NCBI GenBank assembly: GCA_910578085.1
Contig: CAJTPM010000045.1
Span: 1 to 24,620, forward strand
DNA: 24,620 bases
Reading direction: 5' to 3'
Source: an uncultured Lachnospiraceae bacterium
Lineage (GTDB): Bacteria; Bacillota; Clostridia; Lachnospirales; Lachnospiraceae
This document shows, in pieces, positions 6,978-13,072 of this stretch. A program made the translations under genes and the position numbers. A model generated the notes under the pieces. It made no database searches. It was given only the letters and a program-made list of their open reading frames with translations, and was not told the DNA's origin. Position 1 is the first letter of the stretch; the number at the start of each line of letters is the position of its first letter.

Positions 6978-8003
6978 ATGTTATCATTCACTTGCGACTA
7001 CACCCAGGGCGCGCATCCGAAAATTTTGGAGCGCCTTCTTGAAACAAACATGGAAAAACTTCCCGGCTATGGAAACGACCATTACTGCGAAAGCGCAAAA
7101 GAAAAGATTAAGAAGGCCTGCGGATGCCCTGACGCCGAAGTCTGGTTTCTGACAGGGGGAACCCAGACCAACGCCACAGTCATTGATTCCGTGTTACAAA
7201 AATATGAAGGCGTCATCTCCGCCCAGACAGGGCATATCAACGCCCACGAGTCCGGCGCCGTGGAATTCACCGGCCACAAAGTGTTAACCCTCCCCGGCCA
7301 CGAAGGCAGGATACGGGCCGAAGAGCTGGAAACGTTTCTCAAAACCTTCTGGGCGGACGGCAGCCATGAGCACATGGTATTTCCGGGCATGGTCTATCTC
7401 TCCCATCCTACGGAGTACGGAACCCTCTACACAAAGGCGGAACTGGAGGCCATCTCCGCCATCTGCAGAAACTATGAGATCCCGCTGTATCTCGACGGCG
7501 CAAGGCTGGGCTACGGTCTGATGAGTTATGATACGGACGTGACACTGCCCATGATCGCACACCTCTGCGATATCTTCTATATCGGCGGCACAAAAGTGGG
7601 GGCTCTCTGCGGCGAGGCTGTGGTATTCACCAAAAAGAATGCGCCCCGCCACTTCCTCACTCTGATCAAACAGCATGGGGCACTCCTGGCGAAAGGACGC
7701 CTGACCGGCATCCAGTTCGACACACTGTTTACCGACGATCTGTATTTTCAGATCAGCAGACATGCCATCGAAATGGCGGAACTTCTGAAGAAGGGGTTTG
7801 CGGAGAGAGGATATTCCTTTTTCTTAAATTCTCCGACGAATCAGCAGTTTATTATTTTAGAGAACGGGAAACTGGAAGATCTTCAGAAAAAGGTCGCCTT
7901 TGAGATCTGGGAGCCCTTTGATAAAGAGCATACCGTTGTGCGGTTTGCCACAAGCTGGGGGACGACAAAGGAAGAGATCGAAGAGCTGTTTAGCTTTCTT
8001 TGA
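6978..8003 (+). CDS. Threonine aldolase family PLP enzyme
   Basis: This 341-residue fold-type I PLP enzyme resembles low-specificity L-threonine aldolase, which cleaves L-threonine or L-allo-threonine to glycine and acetaldehyde. Visible features are the N-terminal SFTCDYTQGAHPKIL, the PLP-ring region TGHINAHESGA near residue 85-94, Asp173 in YLDGARLGYG (pyridine-nitrogen partner) and the Schiff-base Lys206 in YIGGTKVGAL. Length is normal. AGGAGGA six bases before ATG 6978 fixes the start; the overlapping ATG at 6901 has no ribosome site and a different frame. It is monocistronic, divergent from lacI. Some members of this family act on other beta-hydroxy amino acids. Confidence 0.9.
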   Translation: MLSFTCDYTQGAHPKILERLLETNMEKLPGYGNDHYCESAKEKIKKACGCPDAEVWFLTGGTQTNATVIDSVLQKYEGVISAQTGHINAHESGAVEFTGHKVLTLPGHEGRIRAEELETFLKTFWADGSHEHMVFPGMVYLSHPTEYGTLYTKAELEAISAICRNYEIPLYLDGARLGYGLMSYDTDVTLPMIAHLCDIFYIGGTKVGALCGEAVVFTKKNAPRHFLTLIKQHGALLAKGRLTGIQFDTLFTDDLYFQISRHAIEMAELLKKGFAERGYSFFLNSPTNQQFIILENGKLEDLQKKVAFEIWEPFDKEHTVVRFATSWGTTKEEIEELFSFL

Positions 8004-8282
8004 TGTAGCGCATATTTCCTTTGGACGCCTCTGTGCAATCGGGCAGGGAAGGCTTTTTCCCAGCTCGCCACGCAGCCTGCGTACTGCATGAGCAGCTGTC
8101 TTCTTTTTGCAGACCTGCGCATAAAAATAGTATCGCCAGACAGCGACGCTTTCAGAGATATGCTCAGGCATATTAAATTATGCCGCATTCTCCTGGAATG
8201 ATCTACACTGTCACAATTTTCTGTATAAAGAGCCACAGGGCAGGCAGCATACTCTTTTTGCTGCTTTTCCTGTGCCATCCTG
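8004..8282. other. Non-coding stretch with nested stem-loops between convergent genes
   Basis: No convincing gene lies here, although one minus-strand frame is open from 8278 into the threonine-aldolase gene. A two-tier stem (CACAGG 8234-8239 with CCTGTG 8269-8274, enclosing GCAGC 8244-8248 with GCTGC 8260-8264) lies just beyond the stop of the minus-strand CPBP gene. GGCATA/TATGCC repeats flank TTAAAT near 8168-8185. The mixture of Gly/Cys/Arg-rich pseudo-coding in several frames and hairpins looks more like a dispersed intergenic repeat unit than a protein gene. The structures may serve as terminators for both convergent genes. Confidence 0.35.
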
Positions 8283-9122
8283 TCATTCCTTCTTCTTCAT
8301 CCATCCCTGCGTCCCCACAAAATACAGGCATCCAGCCACCGTGATCAAGCCAAAGATCCAAAACATCAGCGGCGAAAAAACGAATTCATACAGCTCCGGT
8401 ATCATATTGGAAAGAAAAATAACCGCGTTTCCCAGCCCGTGAAACAGCACCGGAGCAAAGAAGCTGTCAAAATAATAGTAAACGCCGGCGATCAGCACCC
8501 CTAGAATAAATGCGTATACCCCCTGCACGATATTGCCGTGGTAGACCGCAAATAAAAATGCGCTCGTCACCACCCCGAAGGCCACCCTGTCCTGGGTACG
8601 GCGAAGTCTGTTGTATAAAAGGAATCGAAACACCACTTCCTCCACCACCGGCGATATGACTGCGTAGAGAAATAAGCCCATCCCTGCCGACACCCCATAC
8701 TGTCTTTGCGCCGTCTCCTGAAAAGCAGCGGAATGTCCCGCCAAACCCGACAGGCTTATCAGGGTATTAAAAAAAACGATGGAAGCGACGGCAAAAACCG
8801 CTAACGCCAGATAGCGCAAAACCGGCCTCACGCTGTCCGCACTTTTTTGCTCTCCCTCATTTTCCTGCTGCGCCGTATCCTCTCCCCGCTTTCTTTTTTC
8901 CTTCCTCTGTTCTTCTGCTTCCTCCCCGATCAGTGGAAAAAGCGCCGCCATACCGCCGAGCATGGCGATCCCTTTCACCAGAGGACTCCCCTCCTCCATC
9001 AGAAAATCTATCCCGCTTTCTGCAAGCAGTGTCCCCACCACCATACGGATCAGATAATATCCCACATAATAAATGACAAGCGGCCTGATCAATACCCAGA
9101 TCGCAGGCATTCCACGTTTCAT
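8283..9122 (-). CDS. CPBP family intramembrane glutamic endopeptidase
   Basis: This multi-pass membrane protein carries the three CPBP (Abi/Rce1) motifs in order: EEVVFR (paired Glu and Arg), FLFAVYHGN (F-x4-H type) and VLFHGLGNAV (H-x3-N). These residues form the intramembrane active site. A charged cytoplasmic loop rich in Glu, Lys, Arg and Gln (about residues 70-100) separates the first membrane segments from the protease core. Family roles range from bacteriocin self-immunity to peptide processing, and none can be chosen here. I prefer the start at 9120-9122 (MKRGMPAIWV) because GGAAAGGA lies ten bases upstream; an in-frame ATG at 9147-9149 has no ribosome site. It is transcribed divergently from the thiT riboswitch unit. 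Confidence 0.88.
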   Translation of the reverse strand: MKRGMPAIWVLIRPLVIYYVGYYLIRMVVGTLLAESGIDFLMEEGSPLVKGIAMLGGMAALFPLIGEEAEEQRKEKRKRGEDTAQQENEGEQKSADSVRPVLRYLALAVFAVASIVFFNTLISLSGLAGHSAAFQETAQRQYGVSAGMGLFLYAVISPVVEEVVFRFLLYNRLRRTQDRVAFGVVTSAFLFAVYHGNIVQGVYAFILGVLIAGVYYYFDSFFAPVLFHGLGNAVIFLSNMIPELYEFVFSPLMFWIFGLITVAGCLYFVGTQGWMKKKE

Positions 9123-9191
9123 AGCATTATTGTCCTTTCCTGCTGCCATATATTTACGGCAGTTTTTCTCTGCACAGCGTTTCCACTTATA

Positions 9192-9220
9192 ATCATAGCG
9201 TTACACAACGTCAAAGTCAA
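9192..9220 (-). promoter_or_regulatory. Promoter of the CPBP gene
   Basis: On the minus strand TTGACT (9215-9220) and TATGAT (9192-9197) are separated by 17 bases, about 70 bases upstream of the CPBP start. The match to sigma-A consensus is good. It is back to back with the thiT promoter, with about 12 bases between the two -35 boxes. Confidence 0.65.
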
Positions 9221-9232
9221 CACACGTTTTTC

Positions 9233-9261
9233 TTGACATCCACTTCCTCTTCTTTTATACT
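9233..9261 (+). promoter_or_regulatory. thiT: Promoter of the TPP riboswitch/thiT unit
   Basis: A consensus -35 TTGACA (9233-9238), a 17-base spacer and TATACT (9256-9261) start transcription about 20 bases before the riboswitch aptamer. The close-to-consensus sequence suggests constitutive initiation, with control exerted by the riboswitch. Confidence 0.8.
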
Positions 9262-9284
9262 GAGAAAAAGTCAACAATCATACA

Positions 9285-9396
9285 CTTTGCTAGGGGAGCG
9301 AATGCTGAGACTGGCGGATGTGCCCGAAAATGCGCACATCTACCTAACCCTTATCACCTGAACCGGATAATACTGGCGTAGGGAAGCATGTTGGAA
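9285..9396 (+). promoter_or_regulatory. TPP riboswitch (THI element)
   Basis: The conserved aptamer blocks are present in order: TAGGGGAGC (about 9291-9299), GCTGAGA, a variable GCGCACATC stem, ACCCTTATCACCTGAACCGGATAATACTGGCGTAGGGAA in the right arm (to about 9385), and a short closing P1 (TGCT with AGCA). Both the pyrimidine-sensing GCTGAGA loop and the pyrophosphate-sensing ACCTGA...GGATAAT part are intact. It binds thiamine pyrophosphate and turns down the downstream thiamine-transport gene when TPP is abundant. Confidence 0.95.
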
Positions 9397-9497
9397 TCAT
9401 AACGGATGTTATCATCAGATGGACTGACCATGAGACATCCGCGGCACATTCCTTTCCAATATCCTTCCTCCTGGCAAATCACAAAGGAGGTTTTTTT
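9388..9497 (+). promoter_or_regulatory. Riboswitch expression platform with SD-sequestering hairpin
   Basis: Between the aptamer and thiT, three stems are visible. ATGTTGGAA (9388-9396) pairs with TTCCAATAT (9454-9462); CGGATGT (9403-9409) pairs with ACATCCG (9436-9442); and CCTCCT (9467-9472) pairs with AGGAGG (9485-9490), which is the thiT ribosome site. The last stem is followed by seven T (9491-9497) running into the ATG. It could therefore block translation, terminate transcription, or both. The long stem starts at the last base of P1, so it may compete with P1 closure. Confidence 0.6.
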
Positions 9498-10184
9498 ATG
9501 TCTTTTTTTGCAACAGAAATCATTGATCAGAACGGAAGTTACTTTAATCTCACCCCGGCCGGCTACGGCCTTTTGGTGGCTGTTATGCTCTTACTTTTAC
9601 TCGGCGCATGCTACCTATCCGGCAGGAAACAGGAGAAACAGGGAAAATCGTCCATCAGCACAAAGCAACTTGCCTTCTGTTCTGTGGCCATCGCCCTCGG
9701 TATGGTCACTTCCTGCCTGAAACTGTTTGACGCCCCCTACGGCGGCTCCGTCACGTTGTTCAGCATGCTGTTCATCTGCCTGATCGGCTACTGGTTCGGC
9801 TTAAAAACCGGCCTGATGGCTGCCTGCGCCTACGGTATTTTACAGCTGATCGTGGACCCCTATATTATCAGCATCCCCCAGATGCTCACCGACTATCTCT
9901 TCGCCTTCGGTTCTTTAGGGCTCTCCGGTCTCTTCTCCGGCAAAAAACACGGGCTGCTCAAAGGATATCTGTTTGGCGTACTGGGGCGGTTCTTTTTCAC
10001 GTTCCTCTCCGGCATGATCTTCTTCGGCGCCTATGCCGCAGACTGGGGGATGAGCATTCCGGTTTACTCTTTCGCCTACAACGGATCCTATATCGGGGCG
10101 GAGGCTGTGCTGACGATTATTATACTGGCGATTCCCGCCGTACAGAAAGGGCTGGCAAGTATTAAGACACTGGCAAACAGCTGA
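9498..10184 (+). CDS. thiT: Energy-coupled thiamine transporter ThiT (ECF S component)
   Basis: This 228-residue membrane protein has the ThiT core from about residue 50: TKQLAFCSVAIALGMVTSCLK, then PYGGSVTLFSMLFICLIGYWFG, GILQLIVDP and a C-terminal membrane helix. It is the substrate-binding S unit of an ECF importer and needs the shared EcfA/A'/T module, which is not in this window. A TPP riboswitch directly upstream supports thiamine as ligand. It is about 40 residues longer than the usual ThiT because of an extra N-terminal membrane segment (about 20-42) followed by a basic linker RKQEKQGK. The start is fixed by AAAGGAGG before ATG 9498. Confidence 0.93.
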   Translation: MSFFATEIIDQNGSYFNLTPAGYGLLVAVMLLLLLGACYLSGRKQEKQGKSSISTKQLAFCSVAIALGMVTSCLKLFDAPYGGSVTLFSMLFICLIGYWFGLKTGLMAACAYGILQLIVDPYIISIPQMLTDYLFAFGSLGLSGLFSGKKHGLLKGYLFGVLGRFFFTFLSGMIFFGAYAADWGMSIPVYSFAYNGSYIGAEAVLTIIILAIPAVQKGLASIKTLANS

Positions 10185-10217
10185 CGGCTCTGTGACGGCA
10201 TCTTAAAACAGCGAAAC

Positions 10218-10262
10218 TGGCGGCAGATCTGTCCACATTGGATCCGAACCGATCTGCCGCCA
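10218..10262. terminator. Bidirectional terminator between thiT and the nitroreductase gene
   Basis: A 12-bp perfect GC-rich stem, TGGCGGCAGATC (10218-10229) and GATCTGCCGCCA (10251-10262), encloses a 21-base loop. It is followed by CATTTTC on the plus strand and GTTTCGCTGTTTT on the minus strand. It sits between two convergent stop codons (10184 and 10276), the expected place for a shared terminator. Confidence 0.75.
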
Positions 10263-10275
10263 CATTTTCATAACA

Positions 10276-10935
10276 CTAACTCCACACAAAATTCTCTTTG
10301 CCTGCGCCCAGTTCAAAATGATATTTCACAAGCCCTGTATCAATGCCGGAAAAAGCGCCTGCATCATATCTAATTGATACTTTGTTCCCGGAACCTGTTA
10401 TCCAAAATGCCTGTTTTCCCAGAGCTGTCGGCGCTAAAAGGGCGGCATCAATCCCCTGCCTGAACCATTCAGGGGCCTCGCCTTCATAGTCTGACACCTG
10501 TTTTGCCGACTTGCTTTTGTGGGGCGCCCCCTGCGTCTGTCCATATCCCACAACTACCACACCCGCCACTCTGCTGTCCGGACACATCTCCGACACCGCC
10601 TTTCTGTTGAAGGTGCCGCCGATCCACCAGGTATTAAGCCCAAACGTCTGCGCATACAGCATTAACTCCGCGCTGCAGTACCCCAGCTTTTCATCCGTAT
10701 CCGGCGCATCCGGCCCGGCCATAATAAAATAATTCCGCACTCCCTTTGCCAGAAACAGTCTGATGGCCCCGGGGAGCGCGTTTATATCCTCCGTTTTCAG
10801 GGCGATGGAAAGCCCATGGGTTTCATTGATTTTATCTATACATTGCTGCAGCTGCCCTGTAATTTCCGCAGAGAGCGGCCTGTCTGTGTATCTGCGGACC
10901 GTATGTCTTTGCCGCATGGCTTCTTTTAAATCCAT
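10276..10935 (-). CDS. Nitroreductase family protein
   Basis: This 219-residue protein begins MDLKEAMRQRHTVRRYTDRPLS, the FMN-binding Arg-rich start of nitroreductases, and has RNYFIMAGP, GYCSAELMLYAQTFGLNTWWIGG (helix contacting flavin) and VVVGYGQTQGAPHKSKS. The layout is closest to the Clostridial/Thermotoga putative nitroreductase group, in which two half-domains are fused. It probably reduces nitro, quinone or related groups with NAD(P)H; the physiological substrate is unknown. The start follows the oligoendopeptidase stop by six bases, and its ribosome site GGGAGG lies inside the end of that gene, so the two form one operon. Confidence 0.85.
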   Translation of the reverse strand: MDLKEAMRQRHTVRRYTDRPLSAEITGQLQQCIDKINETHGLSIALKTEDINALPGAIRLFLAKGVRNYFIMAGPDAPDTDEKLGYCSAELMLYAQTFGLNTWWIGGTFNRKAVSEMCPDSRVAGVVVVGYGQTQGAPHKSKSAKQVSDYEGEAPEWFRQGIDAALLAPTALGKQAFWITGSGNKVSIRYDAGAFSGIDTGLVKYHFELGAGKENFVWS

Positions 10936-10941
10936 GCTGTT

Positions 10942-12657
10942 TCACGCCTCCCTCATATACCTGCTGCCCATCAACTCATCCTTCGCCACGCTGATCGCCT
11001 TTTCCACACTTCCCTCCTCAAAGGGATTCGAAACGCCCGCATAGCGCAGCGTCTCCAAATAGCTCATGCTGCCGCCGCATTTGCACAGATTCAGATAATC
11101 CTTCCATGCACTTTCGTGATCTTCTCTTTCCTTTTTCTTAAATTCCATGGCGCCCATGGTGGTCAGCGTATAGTTGATATAATAGAACGGATAGAGGAAT
11201 ATATGGATCTTGTGGTACCACCATCCGCCTCTGTCAAAAAAGTCGTCCGGTTCATACGTCCGCCAGGGCATATATTTTTCCTCCAGCTTTTTCCAGGCAA
11301 GCGTCCTCTCCTTTGGCGTCAGGCCGGGATTCGCATAGCAAATATGCTGGAACTCATCCACCGCCACGCCGAAGGGCACAAAGGTGACTGCCTCCTGCAG
11401 ATGGGCAAAGAGGAACTTCTCCGCCCCATCCCCGAAAAAGCGCTCCGCGTAAGGATAGGCAAACTGTTCCATGGACATGGAATGGATCTCCGCAATATCG
11501 GTGGATTCCGAATAGTAATCTGAAAGAGGCTGACTGCGCATGGCCATGAAGCCTGCGAAAGCGTGGCCCAGCTCATGCGTCAGTACCCCCATATCGCCGA
11601 TGGTCTGATTAAAACAGGAAAACACAAAGGGCGCCTGGTACCGCTGTAAATCAGTCATATAACCTGTGGCCGCCTTGCCCGGCTTATTTTTCAGATCCAT
11701 CAGTTCATGTTGTATCATAAAGTCGATGAACTCTCCTGTCTCAGGGCTCATCTCGTGATACATTTTCGCGGCTTCCCTCACCATAAAATCATCATCGCCG
11801 GCAGGCACTGCATTGCCGTCCGGAAAGATCCGTTTTTCATCGTAAAAGGCCAGCTTCTCCACGCCGAGACGCTTTGCCTGAGCCTCGTAAAGCCTTTCAC
11901 AGATCGGCACGATCACAGTGCGGACCTGTTCTCTGAAAGATTCCACCTCTTTCTGTCCGTAATCGGTGCGTCCCTGCTTCATATAGCCCACCGGAATATA
12001 ATCTTCATAGCCCAGGTTGCGCCCCATCTCATTTCTTATGCTGAGTAACTCCTCCCAGATCTCTTCCAGTCTTTGCTCGTTTTTATGATAGAAATCAGAG
12101 TATGCACGGACTGCTCCCTTCCGCACCTCCCGGTCTTCGTGTTCAAAATATTTCTGCACACCGAACAGATTCAGCACTTTTCCGTCAAAGGAAATCTCCG
12201 CTGTGGCCATCATTTTCTCATATTCACTGGCAAGCTTCGCCTCCCGCTGCATAAGTGGAATGTTGGCCTCACAGAACGCCTTTTTCTCCAACTCCTTCTG
12301 CGCCAGATATTGCCTGCCGTATTCTTTCTCAAAATCCGCCCGGAAAGGGCTGTTCATCAACGCCTCGTCCACCGCCAGAAGACACGGCATGATCGTTGGA
12401 AAAGTCTCCTCGATGTACTCGTTTTCGCCCTCATAAAATTTATCCCGGGTATCCAACGTATGACGGATCGAGGCGATGGTCACATCCGTAGAAAAATCCT
12501 TTTTCTTCCCGTCAAAGGAAAGTAACGCCTCTTTTACCTCCGCATAACTGCCTGCGCTCTCAATGCGCTCTTTCGTTTTCTCCGCAAAGGCTGCAAATTC
12601 CTGGAAATCCGGCCTTTTATATTCCAATGTAGAAAATGTAAACTGTTCTGTTTTCAT
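10942..12657 (-). CDS. pepF: M3 family oligoendopeptidase (PepF-like)
   Basis: This 571-residue zinc metallopeptidase has the HExxH motif H361-E-L-G-H365 in DMGVLTHELGHAFAGF and the third zinc-ligand region with Glu in STDIAEIHSMSMEQF about 25 residues later. The N-terminal helical domain and the C-terminal WYHKIHIFLYPFYYINYTLT and CGGSMSYLETLRYAGVSNPFE are typical of cytoplasmic M3 oligoendopeptidases that trim short peptides. Length is normal. The start has AAGGAG seven bases upstream. It is first in a two-gene operon with the nitroreductase. Its leader lies beside a run of strong stem-loops. No clean promoter was found directly upstream. Confidence 0.93.
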   Translation of the reverse strand: MKTEQFTFSTLEYKRPDFQEFAAFAEKTKERIESAGSYAEVKEALLSFDGKKKDFSTDVTIASIRHTLDTRDKFYEGENEYIEETFPTIMPCLLAVDEALMNSPFRADFEKEYGRQYLAQKELEKKAFCEANIPLMQREAKLASEYEKMMATAEISFDGKVLNLFGVQKYFEHEDREVRKGAVRAYSDFYHKNEQRLEEIWEELLSIRNEMGRNLGYEDYIPVGYMKQGRTDYGQKEVESFREQVRTVIVPICERLYEAQAKRLGVEKLAFYDEKRIFPDGNAVPAGDDDFMVREAAKMYHEMSPETGEFIDFMIQHELMDLKNKPGKAATGYMTDLQRYQAPFVFSCFNQTIGDMGVLTHELGHAFAGFMAMRSQPLSDYYSESTDIAEIHSMSMEQFAYPYAERFFGDGAEKFLFAHLQEAVTFVPFGVAVDEFQHICYANPGLTPKERTLAWKKLEEKYMPWRTYEPDDFFDRGGWWYHKIHIFLYPFYYINYTLTTMGAMEFKKKEREDHESAWKDYLNLCKCGGSMSYLETLRYAGVSNPFEEGSVEKAISVAKDELMGSRYMREA

Positions 12658-12678
12658 ATATACTCCTTATAATATAGC

Positions 12679-12806
12679 TTATCGTAACTTGCAGCGCAAG
12701 TTACGATAAAAGGCGCGTATTATGCGCCGCAAATCTAATGACAGGAAGCGTTCTTTGCTTCCTGGAATATACAAATTCCCATGAAGTGAAATCATCTTCA
12801 CTTCAT
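12679..12806. repeat. Cluster of at least four consecutive perfect stem-loops
   Basis: In 128 bases the following occur: TTATCGTAACTTGC (12679-12692) with GCAAGTTACGATAA (12696-12709), 14 bp with a 3-base loop; GGCGC (12712-12716) with GCGCC (12724-12728); CAGGAAGC (12742-12749) with GCTTCCTG (12757-12764); GGAAT (12764-12768) with ATTCC (12775-12779); and ATGAAGTGAA (12781-12790) with TTCACTTCAT (12797-12806). All are perfect, close-packed and mutually different. The cluster sits immediately upstream of the M3 peptidase ribosome site. It resembles a composite dispersed intergenic element rather than one terminator. Confidence 0.7.
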
Positions 12807-12833
12807 CATTCGCTTAGCATGATTACACAGGCC

Positions 12834-12938
12834 TTACTTTATGCTTCCAGTCTGTATATCAGCATATCCTTTCTCCAGTTTGGCATCCATTTGTGCATCG
12901 GAAAGCACACTGGCATCAGGCAGTCCTGTCGCAGGCAT
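12834..12938 (-). pseudogene. Short RelB/DinJ antitoxin-like fragment
   Basis: A 34-codon frame with its own GAGGTAAAA ribosome site encodes MPATGLPDASVLSDAQMDAK then LEKGYADIQTGSIK. The segment L-S-D-A-Q-M-D-A-K-L-E-K-G-Y-A-D-I-Q-T-G resembles the C-terminal helix and LxKGxxDxxAG region of RelB/DinJ-type antitoxins. The ribbon-helix-helix DNA-binding half and any partner toxin are missing here. It may be a decayed toxin-antitoxin remnant or a piece of the neighbouring repeat element. The family match is by eye only. Confidence 0.45.
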
Positions 12939-13072
12939 TTTTACCTCAAAAGGTTAACCTTTCTCTGCAGTATTTCAGAAAGGACAAGCCATTTTCCCAT
13001 GACCGGTCCTTTCCCACGGTACAAGGGCTCATAACAGCCTTATAACGATTCCTGAATTCCGTTATCTCCCCA
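12939..13072. other. Gene-free stretch with palindromes
   Basis: It contains a 14-bp palindrome AAAGGTTAACCTTT (12949-12962), an 8-bp inverted repeat GAAAGGAC/GTCCTTTC (12978-12985, 13006-13013) and ATAACG/CGTTAT (13042-13047, 13060-13065), the last just beyond the stop of the oxidoreductase fusion gene. A 28-codon minus-strand frame (12946-13032) has no recognisable product. The palindromes could terminate the fusion gene weakly, but none has a T-tract. Confidence 0.35.

Noticed and set aside
7883..8278. Minus-strand open frame of 131 codons beginning MAQEKQQKEYAACPV
   Set aside because: It runs antisense into the threonine-aldolase gene, lacks a good ribosome site and overlaps hairpins; treated as part of a non-coding block.
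12671..12694. TTGCGC-17-TATATT as the pepF promoter
   Set aside because: The -35 lies inside a 14-bp hairpin and the implied start would fall within the ribosome site, leaving almost no leader.
12738..13034. Plus-strand open frame of 98 codons in the hairpin region
   Set aside because: It has no ribosome site, passes through several perfect stem-loops and has no recognisable product.
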